5,682 nucleotides of DNA, taken from NCBI GenBank assembly GCA_025934545.1, contig JAICXV010000189.1, positions 1 through 5,682 of the forward strand, given 5' to 3'. The DNA is from Verrucomicrobiia bacterium. GTDB taxonomy: Bacteria > Verrucomicrobiota > Verrucomicrobiia > Limisphaerales > Palsa-1400. Under the pieces are notes generated by a model. The model saw nothing but the letters and a program-made list of their open reading frames with translations. It did no database searches and was not told where the DNA came from. Of the stretch, positions 1 through 5,486 are shown piece by piece. Each line of letters opens with the position of its first letter. Within the stretch, counting starts at the first letter, position 1. The position numbers and the translations under genes are program-made.

Positions 1-2
1 AA

Positions 3-251
3 GCGATCGAATCTCGCTACCTCAGCTACACCGCCGTAACGAAAAACGAACGCGAACTAAGCGGCGTGATTAGTTTCGAAACTCCAACCAGCATCACCAT
101 AAAAAGCCCGGGCGGTTCTGAAGAAATCGTGCTGCGAAACGACCTCGTATCCCTGACCAGTTCAGGTCTCTCGCTCATGCCTGAAGGATTGGAAAAAGCC
201 CTCGACCGCCAATCGATGGCCGACCTGATCGCCTACCTCAACGCGAAATAA
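3..251 (+). CDS. C-terminal end of a PVC-type haem-binding (CxxCH) protein, 5' partial
   Basis: The reading frame is open from the first complete codon at position 3 to TAA at 249-251, giving 82 residues; the gene begins outside the window. The sequence has the layout of the C-terminal end of the putative haem-binding domain (TIGR02603 type) found in large Verrucomicrobia/Planctomycetes proteins: a RYLSYTAVTK strand, an ELSGVISFETPTSITIK segment, then LTSSGLSLMPEGLEKAL and a terminal DLIAYLNAK helix. In this family a CxxCH haem site lies upstream of the part seen here, often behind a beta-propeller or dehydrogenase-like region, and the proteins are exported. The haem motif itself is not visible, so haem binding is inferred from family resemblance. 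A GTG at 66 could be read as a start, but the homologous sequence continues upstream of it, so it is internal. No hairpin terminator follows; the next gene starts 38 nt later. Confidence 0.82.
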   Translation, partial: AIESRYLSYTAVTKNERELSGVISFETPTSITIKSPGGSEEIVLRNDLVSLTSSGLSLMPEGLEKALDRQSMADLIAYLNAK

Positions 252-261
252 AGATTGCATC

Positions 262-278
262 CGTTTACATTGTAAACG
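262..278. promoter_or_regulatory. Perfect palindrome, candidate operator of the toxin-antitoxin module
   Basis: CGTTTACA and TGTAAACG are exact reverse complements separated by one T, centred on position 270 and ending 11 nt before the antitoxin ATG. A one-base spacer cannot form a stable RNA hairpin loop, and no T-tract follows, so this is better explained as a dimeric protein-binding site than as a terminator of the upstream gene. The antitoxin has a ribbon-helix-helix-like N-terminus, and such antitoxins commonly bind palindromes over their own promoter. I see no convincing -35/-10 pair around it; TGTTAT at 280-285 is a weak -10 candidate that would give an almost leaderless mRNA. The operator role is inferred. 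Confidence 0.55.
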
Positions 279-289
279 ATGTTATCGGC

Positions 290-652
290 ATGCCAACGGT
301 CGTTCAGTCGTGTCGGTTAGAAAAAGAGACCGCCACAATTCTCTCACGGCAGGCTCGCCAGCGTCACACCGAAGTTTCAACTTTGAGCAGCCTCTATCTC
401 CGCGAAAAAGCTTTGGAACAAGAATTTCCCGGAATCGGCTTTCGCGATAGCACAGCCGGACGCGAATCCTATGTCCTCGGCCAGCGCGTTGCAGTGTGGG
501 AAGTCCTGGACGTATATTGCGAAGCGAAATCTGCTGGCAGGACTGCCGATCACTTTGGATGGCCCGCTTATCTGGTCAAGTGCGCACTTGCATACGCTAA
601 AGCGTTTCCATCCGAAATCGCCGCTGCGCGCGCCGCGGAGGTCAGCGAGTGA
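290..652 (+). CDS. DUF433-family antitoxin with RHH-like N-terminus
   Basis: This 120-residue protein is the likely antitoxin of the following PIN-like toxin. Residues about 3-45 (VQSCRLEKETATILSRQAR onward) look like a short beta strand followed by two helices, as in ribbon-helix-helix DNA-binding domains. A linker with PGIGFRDS (47-54) leads to a DUF433-type region at about 61-112, with LGQRVAVWEVLDVY and an AYLVKCALAYAKAFPSEIAAA helix. In this family the C-terminal part is thought to contact and neutralise the partner toxin while the N-terminal part represses the operon. The ATG at 290 is the only good start: there is no upstream ATG or GTG in frame and the RHH strand begins at once. No Shine-Dalgarno sequence precedes it. 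The stop overlaps the toxin start by 4 nt, indicating translational coupling. Assignment is by recognition of the family pattern; activity is inferred. Confidence 0.78.
   Translation: MPTVVQSCRLEKETATILSRQARQRHTEVSTLSSLYLREKALEQEFPGIGFRDSTAGRESYVLGQRVAVWEVLDVYCEAKSAGRTADHFGWPAYLVKCALAYAKAFPSEIAAARAAEVSE
637..641 (+). promoter_or_regulatory. Shine-Dalgarno site that sets the toxin GTG start
   Basis: GGAGG lies inside the end of the antitoxin gene, 7 nt before the GTG at 649. This ideal spacing supports GTG 649 as the toxin start, although it gives the GTGA overlap with the antitoxin stop. It contrasts with the antitoxin, which has no such site. Confidence 0.75.
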
Positions 653-1017
653 TTCGACTGCTGGCTGACGCCAACACGTCGCACGCGTTTGTCAAAGCCT
701 GCCTTCGACTCCATTCCTCGTTTCCCATCGCGCACATTGCTGACTGGCAGAATGGCCGTTACCGCATGTCGCCCGATCCAGTTTTGCTGTCGGTGTTGCG
801 CGAACATCAGTTGATCCTTGTTAGTTTTGACCGTCGCACGTTGCCAATGCATGCGGCTCAATTAACCCGTGAAGATTTGGGGCATGCCGGCCTAATTCTG
901 TTCAGGCGCTCCGTTGCTCAGTTGGATTATGGCAAGCAATCAAGATTGCTCGTTTCCTTTTGGAACCACCAAAAAGATTTAGATTGGGTCGACCGCATCC
1001 AATACCTGCCGGAATAA
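649..1017 (+). CDS. PIN-like toxin, DUF5615 family
   Basis: This 122-residue protein resembles the DUF5615 PIN-like family, usually encoded next to DUF433 antitoxins as here. PIN-fold toxins are metal-dependent RNases that cut RNA with a cluster of acidic residues. Visible candidates are D7 in the opening LLADAN strand, D43 in the SPDP turn before a helix, and D61 in the VSFDRRTLP segment after the LILVSF strand. A GLILFRR strand (81-87) and a C-terminal WVDRIQYLP segment complete the family pattern. The N-terminal motif is DAN rather than the DEN common in other DUF5615 branches, and FDRR replaces the usual aspartate-rich DxDF, so the active site is a variant and its nuclease activity is not proven. 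It starts with GTG, is coupled to the antitoxin by a 4-nt overlap, and ends with tandem stops TAA TAG. Its 3' end lies 26 nt from the 3' end of a convergent gene. Confidence 0.78.
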   Translation: MIRLLADANTSHAFVKACLRLHSSFPIAHIADWQNGRYRMSPDPVLLSVLREHQLILVSFDRRTLPMHAAQLTREDLGHAGLILFRRSVAQLDYGKQSRLLVSFWNHQKDLDWVDRIQYLPE

Positions 1018-1043
1018 TAGCAACGTCCAATCGCGGCAAATTA

Positions 1044-1454
1044 TTATTTCCGCCGTTCCGTCCGGACAGTAATGGTTTTTGTACCGCTATCCACCGATTC
1101 CAAAACAGCGTGCATGTGTTTTTCGCCTTTGCGCGGCTTTGGTCCCGCGCCGTTTTTCACTTCCGCAGCTGTTGGCAAAACATCCGCAATATGATGGGCG
1201 AGGCGGACGCCATCCGCTTCGGTATAGGCAATGTGCACAACCGTCCCGACTTTCAAATCCGACAAGGCCGCGTTCTTATTGTCGCCGACCCGAATCTTCA
1301 CATCTGGCGCGACGTTCAACACCTCGTTCTTCGCCTTGTGCCGATGTTCGATCGCCGCCTTTTTTTCTTCTTTAATCGCGGGTTCGGCGGCCACAGTCGC
1401 AATGGTGGACAGGCCCAACAAAAGTGCCAAAACTGGAAGAAATTTTGTTTTCAT
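1044..1454 (-). CDS. Small exported protein with DUF5666-like beta domain
   Basis: This 136-residue protein has a clear signal peptide: MKTK, a hydrophobic core of about residues 5-19, then ATVAA with likely cleavage after A23. The mature part is charged and histidine-containing (HRH 37-39, HH 87-88, KHMH 112-115). Residues about 46-92 (LNVAPDVKIRVGD, then ALSDLKVGTVVHIAYTEADG) look like the later strands of a DUF5666-type beta unit. The stretch that normally opens such a unit, HAVLESVDSGTKTITV, is instead at 115-130, just before tandem TAA stops, so the protein appears circularly permuted or carries a cut-off second unit. The ATG is supported by GGAG (plus-strand 1460-1463), 5 nt upstream. 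It diverges from the C39-like gene and converges on the toxin gene with only 26 nt between. Its molecular role is unknown; a periplasmic location follows from the signal peptide. The histidines might bind metal, which is speculation. Confidence 0.72.
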   Translation of the reverse strand: MKTKFLPVLALLLGLSTIATVAAEPAIKEEKKAAIEHRHKAKNEVLNVAPDVKIRVGDNKNAALSDLKVGTVVHIAYTEADGVRLAHHIADVLPTAAEVKNGAGPKPRKGEKHMHAVLESVDSGTKTITVRTERRK

Positions 1455-1498
1455 AAGTGCTCCAAATTAGACGAACCTCACAACCGTCGGGTTACTTG

Positions 1499-1526
1499 CT
1501 GACAGCTCAAAAAAATATCGCACTAT
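1499..1526 (+). promoter_or_regulatory. Possible promoter for the C39-like gene
   Basis: CTGACA (1499-1504, five of six bases of TTGACA) is followed after 16 nt by CACTAT (1521-1526, three of six bases of TATAAT). An A-rich tract lies in the spacer, and the ATG is 27 nt downstream of the -10. This is the best candidate I see in the 98-nt divergent gap 1455-1552, but the -10 is poor. No comparable promoter was found for the minus-strand gene that shares this gap. Confidence 0.28.
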
Positions 1527-1552
1527 CCCCTTACTGTTAGGCACAATATGAC

Positions 1553-2692
1553 ATGCATTCGTTCCGTCGTCTGATTGGCGTTTGGCTGTTCGCGGTTTCG
1601 GCCGCGCTCGCGTTTTCGGCAACTCCTTCTGATCAAACTCGCTTTCTTGGCATCACGAACTTTTCGAACTTCACCCGTTCTATCAACGGCAACTCCGTCA
1701 CGCTCACCTCGCGGCCGATCAAAACCCCAGTTTTCTGGAACGAATTCGTCCTGTCATGGAACGCCACCGCTCCGTCCGGAACGTCGTTGCGCCTCGAGGT
1801 CCAGGCCCTGCAACCGGGTCACAAAACAAAATTCTACACCATGGGCATCTGGTCGGAGGATGCGCACGAACGCACAAGCGTCCGCGACCAAAAAGATGCC
1901 GATGGCGACGTCCATGCCGACACGCTTGTGCTCAAACAAAAAGCCGCAGGCGTCGTCGTCTCGATCACTTTGAACACCACGCCAGGTCAACCTGAACCAA
2001 AGCTCAAATTTCTCGGGCTCTCATTTCTCGACAAAACCGTGAAGGTTGCTCCGCTCGCGCCAAACCGCGCCGCCTGGGGAAAAATTCTCGACGTCCGCGA
2101 ACTTTCCCAAAATTCCTATCCGCAGGAAAAGGGATGGTGCAGCCCGACTTCGCTGAGCATGGTTCTCGGCACTTGGAGCAAACGCCTCAACCGGCCGGAA
2201 ATGTTTCTCGACGTGCCGGAAGTCGCTGAATCGATTTACGACCCGAATTTCGGCGGGACCGGCAACTGGCCGTTCAACACGGCCTTCGCCGGCAAATTTC
2301 CCGGCATGCGCGCCTATGTCACGCGCTTCAGCGACATTTCCGAATTGGAAGATTGGATCGTAGCCGGACTGCCCGTAATCATTTCCGCGCCTTACAACCT
2401 TCTTGCTCCGGGCCGCAATGCCACCGGCTACGGCCACCTCACCGTCTGTATCGGCTTCACCGAAAATGGCGATGTCGTCATCAATGATCCCGCGACCAAT
2501 CTGAAAAAAGGTCAGCACGTCCGCCATATTTACAAACGCGCGGACGTCGAGCATGCCTGGTCGACCTCGCACCATACCGTTTATCTCGTCTATCCAGAGG
2601 GCACCAAACTGCCTCGCGACCGCTTTGGCCACTGGGATAGCGCACCGGCGGCGATGAGCCGCCAGCTTTTGTCCCCTCGAAAGATGCTATAA
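1553..2692 (+). CDS. Exported C39-like family cysteine peptidase
   Basis: The protein has 379 residues. Residues 1-23 form a signal peptide (basic MHSFRR, hydrophobic core, AFSA), so it is exported. Residues about 25-165 are a beta-rich accessory domain with FVLSWNATAPSGTSLRLEV and a DQKDADGDVHADTL stretch, a pattern I recognise from N-terminal regions of C39-like proteins. Residues about 175-350 form the papain-fold C39_2-type catalytic region: C196 in GWCSPTSLSMVL, H295 in GYGHLTVCIGF, and N311-D312 in VVINDPAT make the expected Cys-His-Asp triad. True C39 peptidases process bacteriocin leaders inside ABC transporters; this one has no transporter part and stands alone, so its substrate is unknown, probably a periplasmic or cell-surface peptide or protein. 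Only a weak AGG (1539-1541) precedes the ATG. A competing ATG at 1548 runs into a stop after eight codons. No terminator hairpin is visible after the TAA. Confidence 0.8.
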   Translation: MHSFRRLIGVWLFAVSAALAFSATPSDQTRFLGITNFSNFTRSINGNSVTLTSRPIKTPVFWNEFVLSWNATAPSGTSLRLEVQALQPGHKTKFYTMGIWSEDAHERTSVRDQKDADGDVHADTLVLKQKAAGVVVSITLNTTPGQPEPKLKFLGLSFLDKTVKVAPLAPNRAAWGKILDVRELSQNSYPQEKGWCSPTSLSMVLGTWSKRLNRPEMFLDVPEVAESIYDPNFGGTGNWPFNTAFAGKFPGMRAYVTRFSDISELEDWIVAGLPVIISAPYNLLAPGRNATGYGHLTVCIGFTENGDVVINDPATNLKKGQHVRHIYKRADVEHAWSTSHHTVYLVYPEGTKLPRDRFGHWDSAPAAMSRQLLSPRKML

Positions 2693-2709
2693 ATCGCGTC
2701 GTCCCGGCG

Positions 2710-2737
2710 TTGACAAATCAATCCCTTTGGATAGCTT
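2710..2737 (+). promoter_or_regulatory. Probable rpsT promoter
   Basis: A perfect TTGACA (2710-2715) is followed after 16 nt by TAGCTT (2732-2737), which matches TATAAT at three positions. It lies in the 65-nt gap after the peptidase gene and would start transcription near 2744, leaving a leader of about 14 nt before the S20 ATG. The -35 is convincing and the -10 is imperfect. Confidence 0.55.
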
Positions 2738-2757
2738 AACCGTTCCTAAAATTTTAT

Positions 2758-3027
2758 ATGCCTAACACGAAATCAGCCGAACGGCGCATGCGCAACAGCG
2801 CGCGCAAACAGTTGCGCAATCATGGCGTCAAATCGCGCCTGCACACTTTGGAGAAAAACTACGCCGCCTACGTTGCCGCCGGGAAGAAATCGGACGCCGC
2901 GACGGCCTTGAAGTCACTGTCTTCGGCCCTCGACAAAGCCGCCAAACGCGGTGTCATTCACGCCTCCAACGCCAGCCGCAAAAAATCGCGCCTGACCGTT
3001 CGTCTGAATTCCATCAAAGCGGCCTAA
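2758..3027 (+). CDS. rpsT: 30S ribosomal protein S20
   Basis: This 89-residue, lysine/arginine-rich protein is full length for bS20. It shows the family hallmarks: the PNTKSAERRMRNSARK opening, VKSRLHTLEKN in the first long helix, and SALDKAAKRGVIHASNASRKKSRL in the C-terminal half. S20 is a three-helix primary binder of 16S rRNA needed for assembly and mRNA binding of the small subunit. The gene is monocistronic, with its own promoter element upstream and a strong terminator downstream. The AT-rich sequence before the ATG (CCTAAAATTTTAT) holds no Shine-Dalgarno motif, which is notable for a highly expressed gene. S20 represses its own translation in E. coli; whether that applies here is not shown by the sequence. 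Confidence 0.97.
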   Translation: MPNTKSAERRMRNSARKQLRNHGVKSRLHTLEKNYAAYVAAGKKSDAATALKSLSSALDKAAKRGVIHASNASRKKSRLTVRLNSIKAA

Positions 3028-3054
3028 ACCGTCCGCCAATTTTTAGCAACGCAG

Positions 3055-3090
3055 GCAGCGCGATGCTCTCATCGCGCTGCTTTCATTTTT
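3055..3090 (+). terminator. Intrinsic terminator of rpsT
   Basis: GCAGCGCGATG (3055-3065) and CATCGCGCTGC (3070-3080) form a perfect, GC-rich 11-bp stem with a CTCT loop. The T-rich tail TTTCATTTTT (3081-3090) follows directly. It lies 27 nt after the rpsT stop. On the opposite strand the hairpin is not followed by a T-run, so it is not an obvious terminator for the convergent STELLO-type gene. Confidence 0.92.
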
Positions 3091-3147
3091 GAGGGGATAA
3101 AACTGTGACAACGGTCGCGGCAGCTCGGTCACCTCAGGCTCAATCGG

Positions 3148-4164
3148 TCAAGCTTCCTGCAAGTTCTTCACGTCGGCGATCCAGGCTCGCACCAAATCCA
3201 ATTCCTTCTCCGGAAAAACTCCGCGCGCCACGAGAAGTTCGTAACAAATCAACATGTTGCGCGACACTGCCTGCGACCCGCTCTTGAGCGGCGCTTCGTC
3301 GAGCCATCGGGCAATCTGCGTGTTCTTCAGATAACCGCTGATTTCATCCTCGAAATTGCGCATCAAATCATGGCTGTTGCGTGCCTGCACCACTTCAGGC
3401 CCGTGAAAAGTCACACCTGTGCCCAATTCCCACAGACATCGCTGCGCCACGAAACTGCGCCAGATGTCCGTCATGCGAAACGTGCAGTTACTCGGCAAAT
3501 ACATCAACGGATACGCCGCCGGGAACCACCATGTGCTCTGGCTGTTGAATGGACACCATGCGCCCTTCGGCAAAAACAAACTCGACGATTCACGAAACGC
3601 AATCGTCTTGTCCATCATCAACCGCCACAACGCATCCACGTCCGGCGACCCGTTCGCCAAACCTTGTTGCACCGGCGAATCCACTTCAAAGACATCTTTC
3701 GCGATACTGTTATGCGTCAGCGAAATATGGCAAAGCTCCAGCGGAAAACCGCGCGGCCAGATATGCTCGTCCGAGAATGAACGATAAGCGTTAATCCATC
3801 CGGTCCGCGGCACTTTGCGAGCGCAACACCGTTGTGTCCGCCAGGTCCAGTTGGGCAAAGGCGCATTGTCATCGTCCGTTTCGTAGATGCACGTCGCGCC
3901 GCGTTCCATCGCCACCAGGTAACCCAAATTTTTGCGTGTGTAATGGCCGAAGGACAACAATCCCGCCAAAGTAAACGGCAGGTGCAATTGTTGTTTTAAA
4001 GTAAAAAGTTCCGCTCCCTCGATATCGTACGATGTCGGCCCTTTCTCGTCGCCAATAATCAGCAACGGACAACCGTCGGGACGCAACGTCTCCAACAAGC
4101 CGTGAATCGATTTGGTTGGCGCTTGTGTGGTGGTCACCACCGCAACAGGCTTCGGTTTTGTCAT
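3148..4164 (-). CDS. STELLO-type (DUF288) glycosyltransferase
   Basis: This 338-residue protein resembles the DUF288/STELLO family. The N-terminus VAVVTTTQAPTKSIHGLLETL is the typical opening strand and turn of a GT-A-like nucleotide-sugar fold. LLIIGDEKGP (34-43) follows, then YETDDDN at 94-100, whose D97-D98-D99 is the DxD-like motif expected to hold metal and sugar nucleotide. Other characteristic segments are INAYRSF (124-130), IWPRGFPLE (135-143), WCPFNSQSTWW (203-213) and RMTDIWRSFVAQRCLW (230-245). There is no signal peptide or transmembrane segment, so it should be cytoplasmic, unlike plant STELLO proteins, which are Golgi membrane proteins linked to cellulose synthase trafficking. 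Donor and acceptor are unknown. The start matches the family opening, although no Shine-Dalgarno site is visible. It is second in a probable operon, 43 nt after the upstream glycosyltransferase-like gene; that gap contains several AGCAG-like repeats of unclear meaning. Confidence 0.78.
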   Translation of the reverse strand: MTKPKPVAVVTTTQAPTKSIHGLLETLRPDGCPLLIIGDEKGPTSYDIEGAELFTLKQQLHLPFTLAGLLSFGHYTRKNLGYLVAMERGATCIYETDDDNAPLPNWTWRTQRCCARKVPRTGWINAYRSFSDEHIWPRGFPLELCHISLTHNSIAKDVFEVDSPVQQGLANGSPDVDALWRLMMDKTIAFRESSSLFLPKGAWCPFNSQSTWWFPAAYPLMYLPSNCTFRMTDIWRSFVAQRCLWELGTGVTFHGPEVVQARNSHDLMRNFEDEISGYLKNTQIARWLDEAPLKSGSQAVSRNMLICYELLVARGVFPEKELDLVRAWIADVKNLQEA

Positions 4165-4207
4165 ACTGCGAATGCTTTACTGCTCAACTGCTTTTTTGCT
4201 GCTCTCA

Positions 4208-5407
4208 CTAACCGTCCATCGCCCTCAAACACTCATCCACCAGGTATCCCGCATAAACCTGCGGCGCCCACTTTTTCCGATACAAGTCCTGGACGACTTT
4301 GTATTGGCTGCCGTTCTTTCCCGCCCATTCATAAATCTCCTGAAAATGTTTTTTTACCGCTTTCCAATCCACTTCTTCGTCCAATTCATATCCCAAATCG
4401 CCAATCTCAAAAACTTCCACGCCCTGTTCCCAAGGCTGCGGCCAACGCGTGCCGATGGTATCGGTCGCAACCGCCGCGCCGCATATGAACGCGTCCATAA
4501 ACCGAAACGGCAAACTCCGCCGCAATCCCGACACGTTCACCACTACTGCCGACCGCCCCACTATTTCGCGATACTCATCGTCCTTCAGCATCGGTCCAGC
4601 CACTGCTGGATTCTCCGTCTTCCAAATTCGCGCGTTCACATCCGATTTCCCCATGCCGCGCAACATCTCGACGACTCTTTCCCGTTTCAGATTCGGATGA
4701 TGAATCTGGTTTCCCCAACGTTTAATCAGCGAGTTTTCGCTCTCATAATTAAACGCCGATGGCAATCGATCCTTCGACGTCCTCGGCTTGACCCCACGGT
4801 CATGCGCGAACGATGCAAAAATTCTTATGTCTTTCTTCGGATTCGCCGCTGCTTCCCATTGCCGCAACACCCGTAAATTCTTTTTCAGGTCCGTCCCTAC
4901 AGCTAAAGGCCTGCCAAGCATCCCCGCGCGAATTTTATGTTCCAACCGGAACACTTCCGGATGATATGGAATTCGCACATGCCGGTTCAGCGGGTAGCCT
5001 TCGGGATCGAAGCTCTTCGGGCACTGGCACTTAAAGTACAGGTCCGCTGCTTCCAAATGCCCAAGCGCGAAATTGAACGGCGCATCCGCTACGTCCATTG
5101 CGAAACTGACCGCCTTGTCAGCCACCTCCACACGGCCCGTCAAACAAACCGCGTCCATTGGCGAAACAAACTCCACAAAATCATCCCCCATCCGCCACGC
5201 CGCGCTCATTACTTTCGGGTGCGCGCGCAACGCCTTGTTCCACCAACGGTCTTCAAATCGCAATGTCGCCCGGCCTGCCTCCTGCAGAAGCCCCAACCCA
5301 GTTATTAGCCAATCAAAGTAGGCTTGGGTGCGGGGTGGCATCGAAGTGATGACAACCGCGGGCATGGACATAGGTATTTGGACTGTAAGAGTTTTACCTA
5401 CAATCAT
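4208..5407 (-). CDS. Glycosyltransferase-like protein, GT-B type, family unassigned
   Basis: This 399-residue protein is probably cytoplasmic, with no signal peptide or membrane helix. The best functional clue is at residues 294-316, GLRRSLPFRF followed by MDAFICGAAVATD. This resembles the donor-binding region of GT-B and exostosin-like enzymes, where a polar helix is followed by a small-residue turn and an acidic residue. Upstream, SAVVVNVSG (286-294) fits the preceding Rossmann strand, and DIRIFASFAHDRG (193-205) fits the strand opening the C-terminal domain. The N-terminal half contains a DVADAPFNF segment and a CQCPKSF stretch that I cannot place in a named family. The start is uncertain: ATG at 5407 gives the longest frame, but M13 (5371) or M15 (5365) directly precede PAVVITSMPPR and may be the true start; none has a good ribosome site. 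It is the first gene of a probable two-gene operon with the STELLO-type gene, which suggests both act on the same glycan. Confidence 0.55.
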   Translation of the reverse strand: MIVGKTLTVQIPMSMPAVVITSMPPRTQAYFDWLITGLGLLQEAGRATLRFEDRWWNKALRAHPKVMSAAWRMGDDFVEFVSPMDAVCLTGRVEVADKAVSFAMDVADAPFNFALGHLEAADLYFKCQCPKSFDPEGYPLNRHVRIPYHPEVFRLEHKIRAGMLGRPLAVGTDLKKNLRVLRQWEAAANPKKDIRIFASFAHDRGVKPRTSKDRLPSAFNYESENSLIKRWGNQIHHPNLKRERVVEMLRGMGKSDVNARIWKTENPAVAGPMLKDDEYREIVGRSAVVVNVSGLRRSLPFRFMDAFICGAAVATDTIGTRWPQPWEQGVEVFEIGDLGYELDEEVDWKAVKKHFQEIYEWAGKNGSQYKVVQDLYRKKWAPQVYAGYLVDECLRAMDG

Positions 5408-5486
5408 GACGAAATAGAACCTTTTTTTTCGTTGAGCTGCATTTTAATTGGCTTGCGTTTGCACGGCGGTGTCGAAAGTTCGTCTC
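5408..5486. other. Divergent intergenic region between the glycosyltransferase operon and a conserved gene
   Basis: This 79-nt gap must hold the start signals of both flanking transcripts. It contains a run of eight T (5422-5429) and an AT-rich TTTTAATT core (5442-5449). The core supplies a -10-like TTTAAT on the plus strand (5443-5448) and an overlapping TAAAAT on the minus strand. Neither has a recognisable -35 at normal spacing, so I do not assign a promoter. Confidence 0.3.

Noticed and set aside
568..861. A 97-codon minus-strand open frame across the antitoxin-toxin junction
   Set aside because: It is antisense to two well-supported, translationally coupled genes and shows no domain pattern.
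960..1502. A 180-codon plus-strand open frame
   Set aside because: It overlaps the toxin end and is antisense to the DUF5666-like gene, which has a signal peptide and a good ribosome site.
1498..1506. Short palindrome GCTGACAGC in the divergent gap
   Set aside because: The arms are only 4 bp and it coincides with a candidate -35 element; such a repeat is expected by chance.
2021..2632. A 203-codon minus-strand open frame
   Set aside because: It is the antisense shadow of the C39-like peptidase gene, whose plus-strand frame has a signal peptide and an intact catalytic triad.
3104..3131. GTGAC/GTCAC inverted repeat as a terminator for the STELLO-type gene
   Set aside because: The stem is only 5 bp with a loop of about 18 nt and no clear T-run follows on the minus strand.
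3105..3287. A 60-codon plus-strand open frame after the rpsT terminator
   Set aside because: Most of it is antisense to the 3' end of the STELLO-type gene, and its Ser/Arg/Pro-rich translation looks non-coding.
4129..4141. A 13-bp palindrome GGTGGT-C-ACCACC
   Set aside because: It lies within the STELLO-type gene and is explained by codons for the conserved VVTT opening; operator function is unlikely.
4112..4876. A 254-codon plus-strand open frame
   Set aside because: It is antisense to both glycosyltransferase genes, crosses the gap between them, and its translation is rich in Arg, Pro, Phe and His without any recognisable domain.
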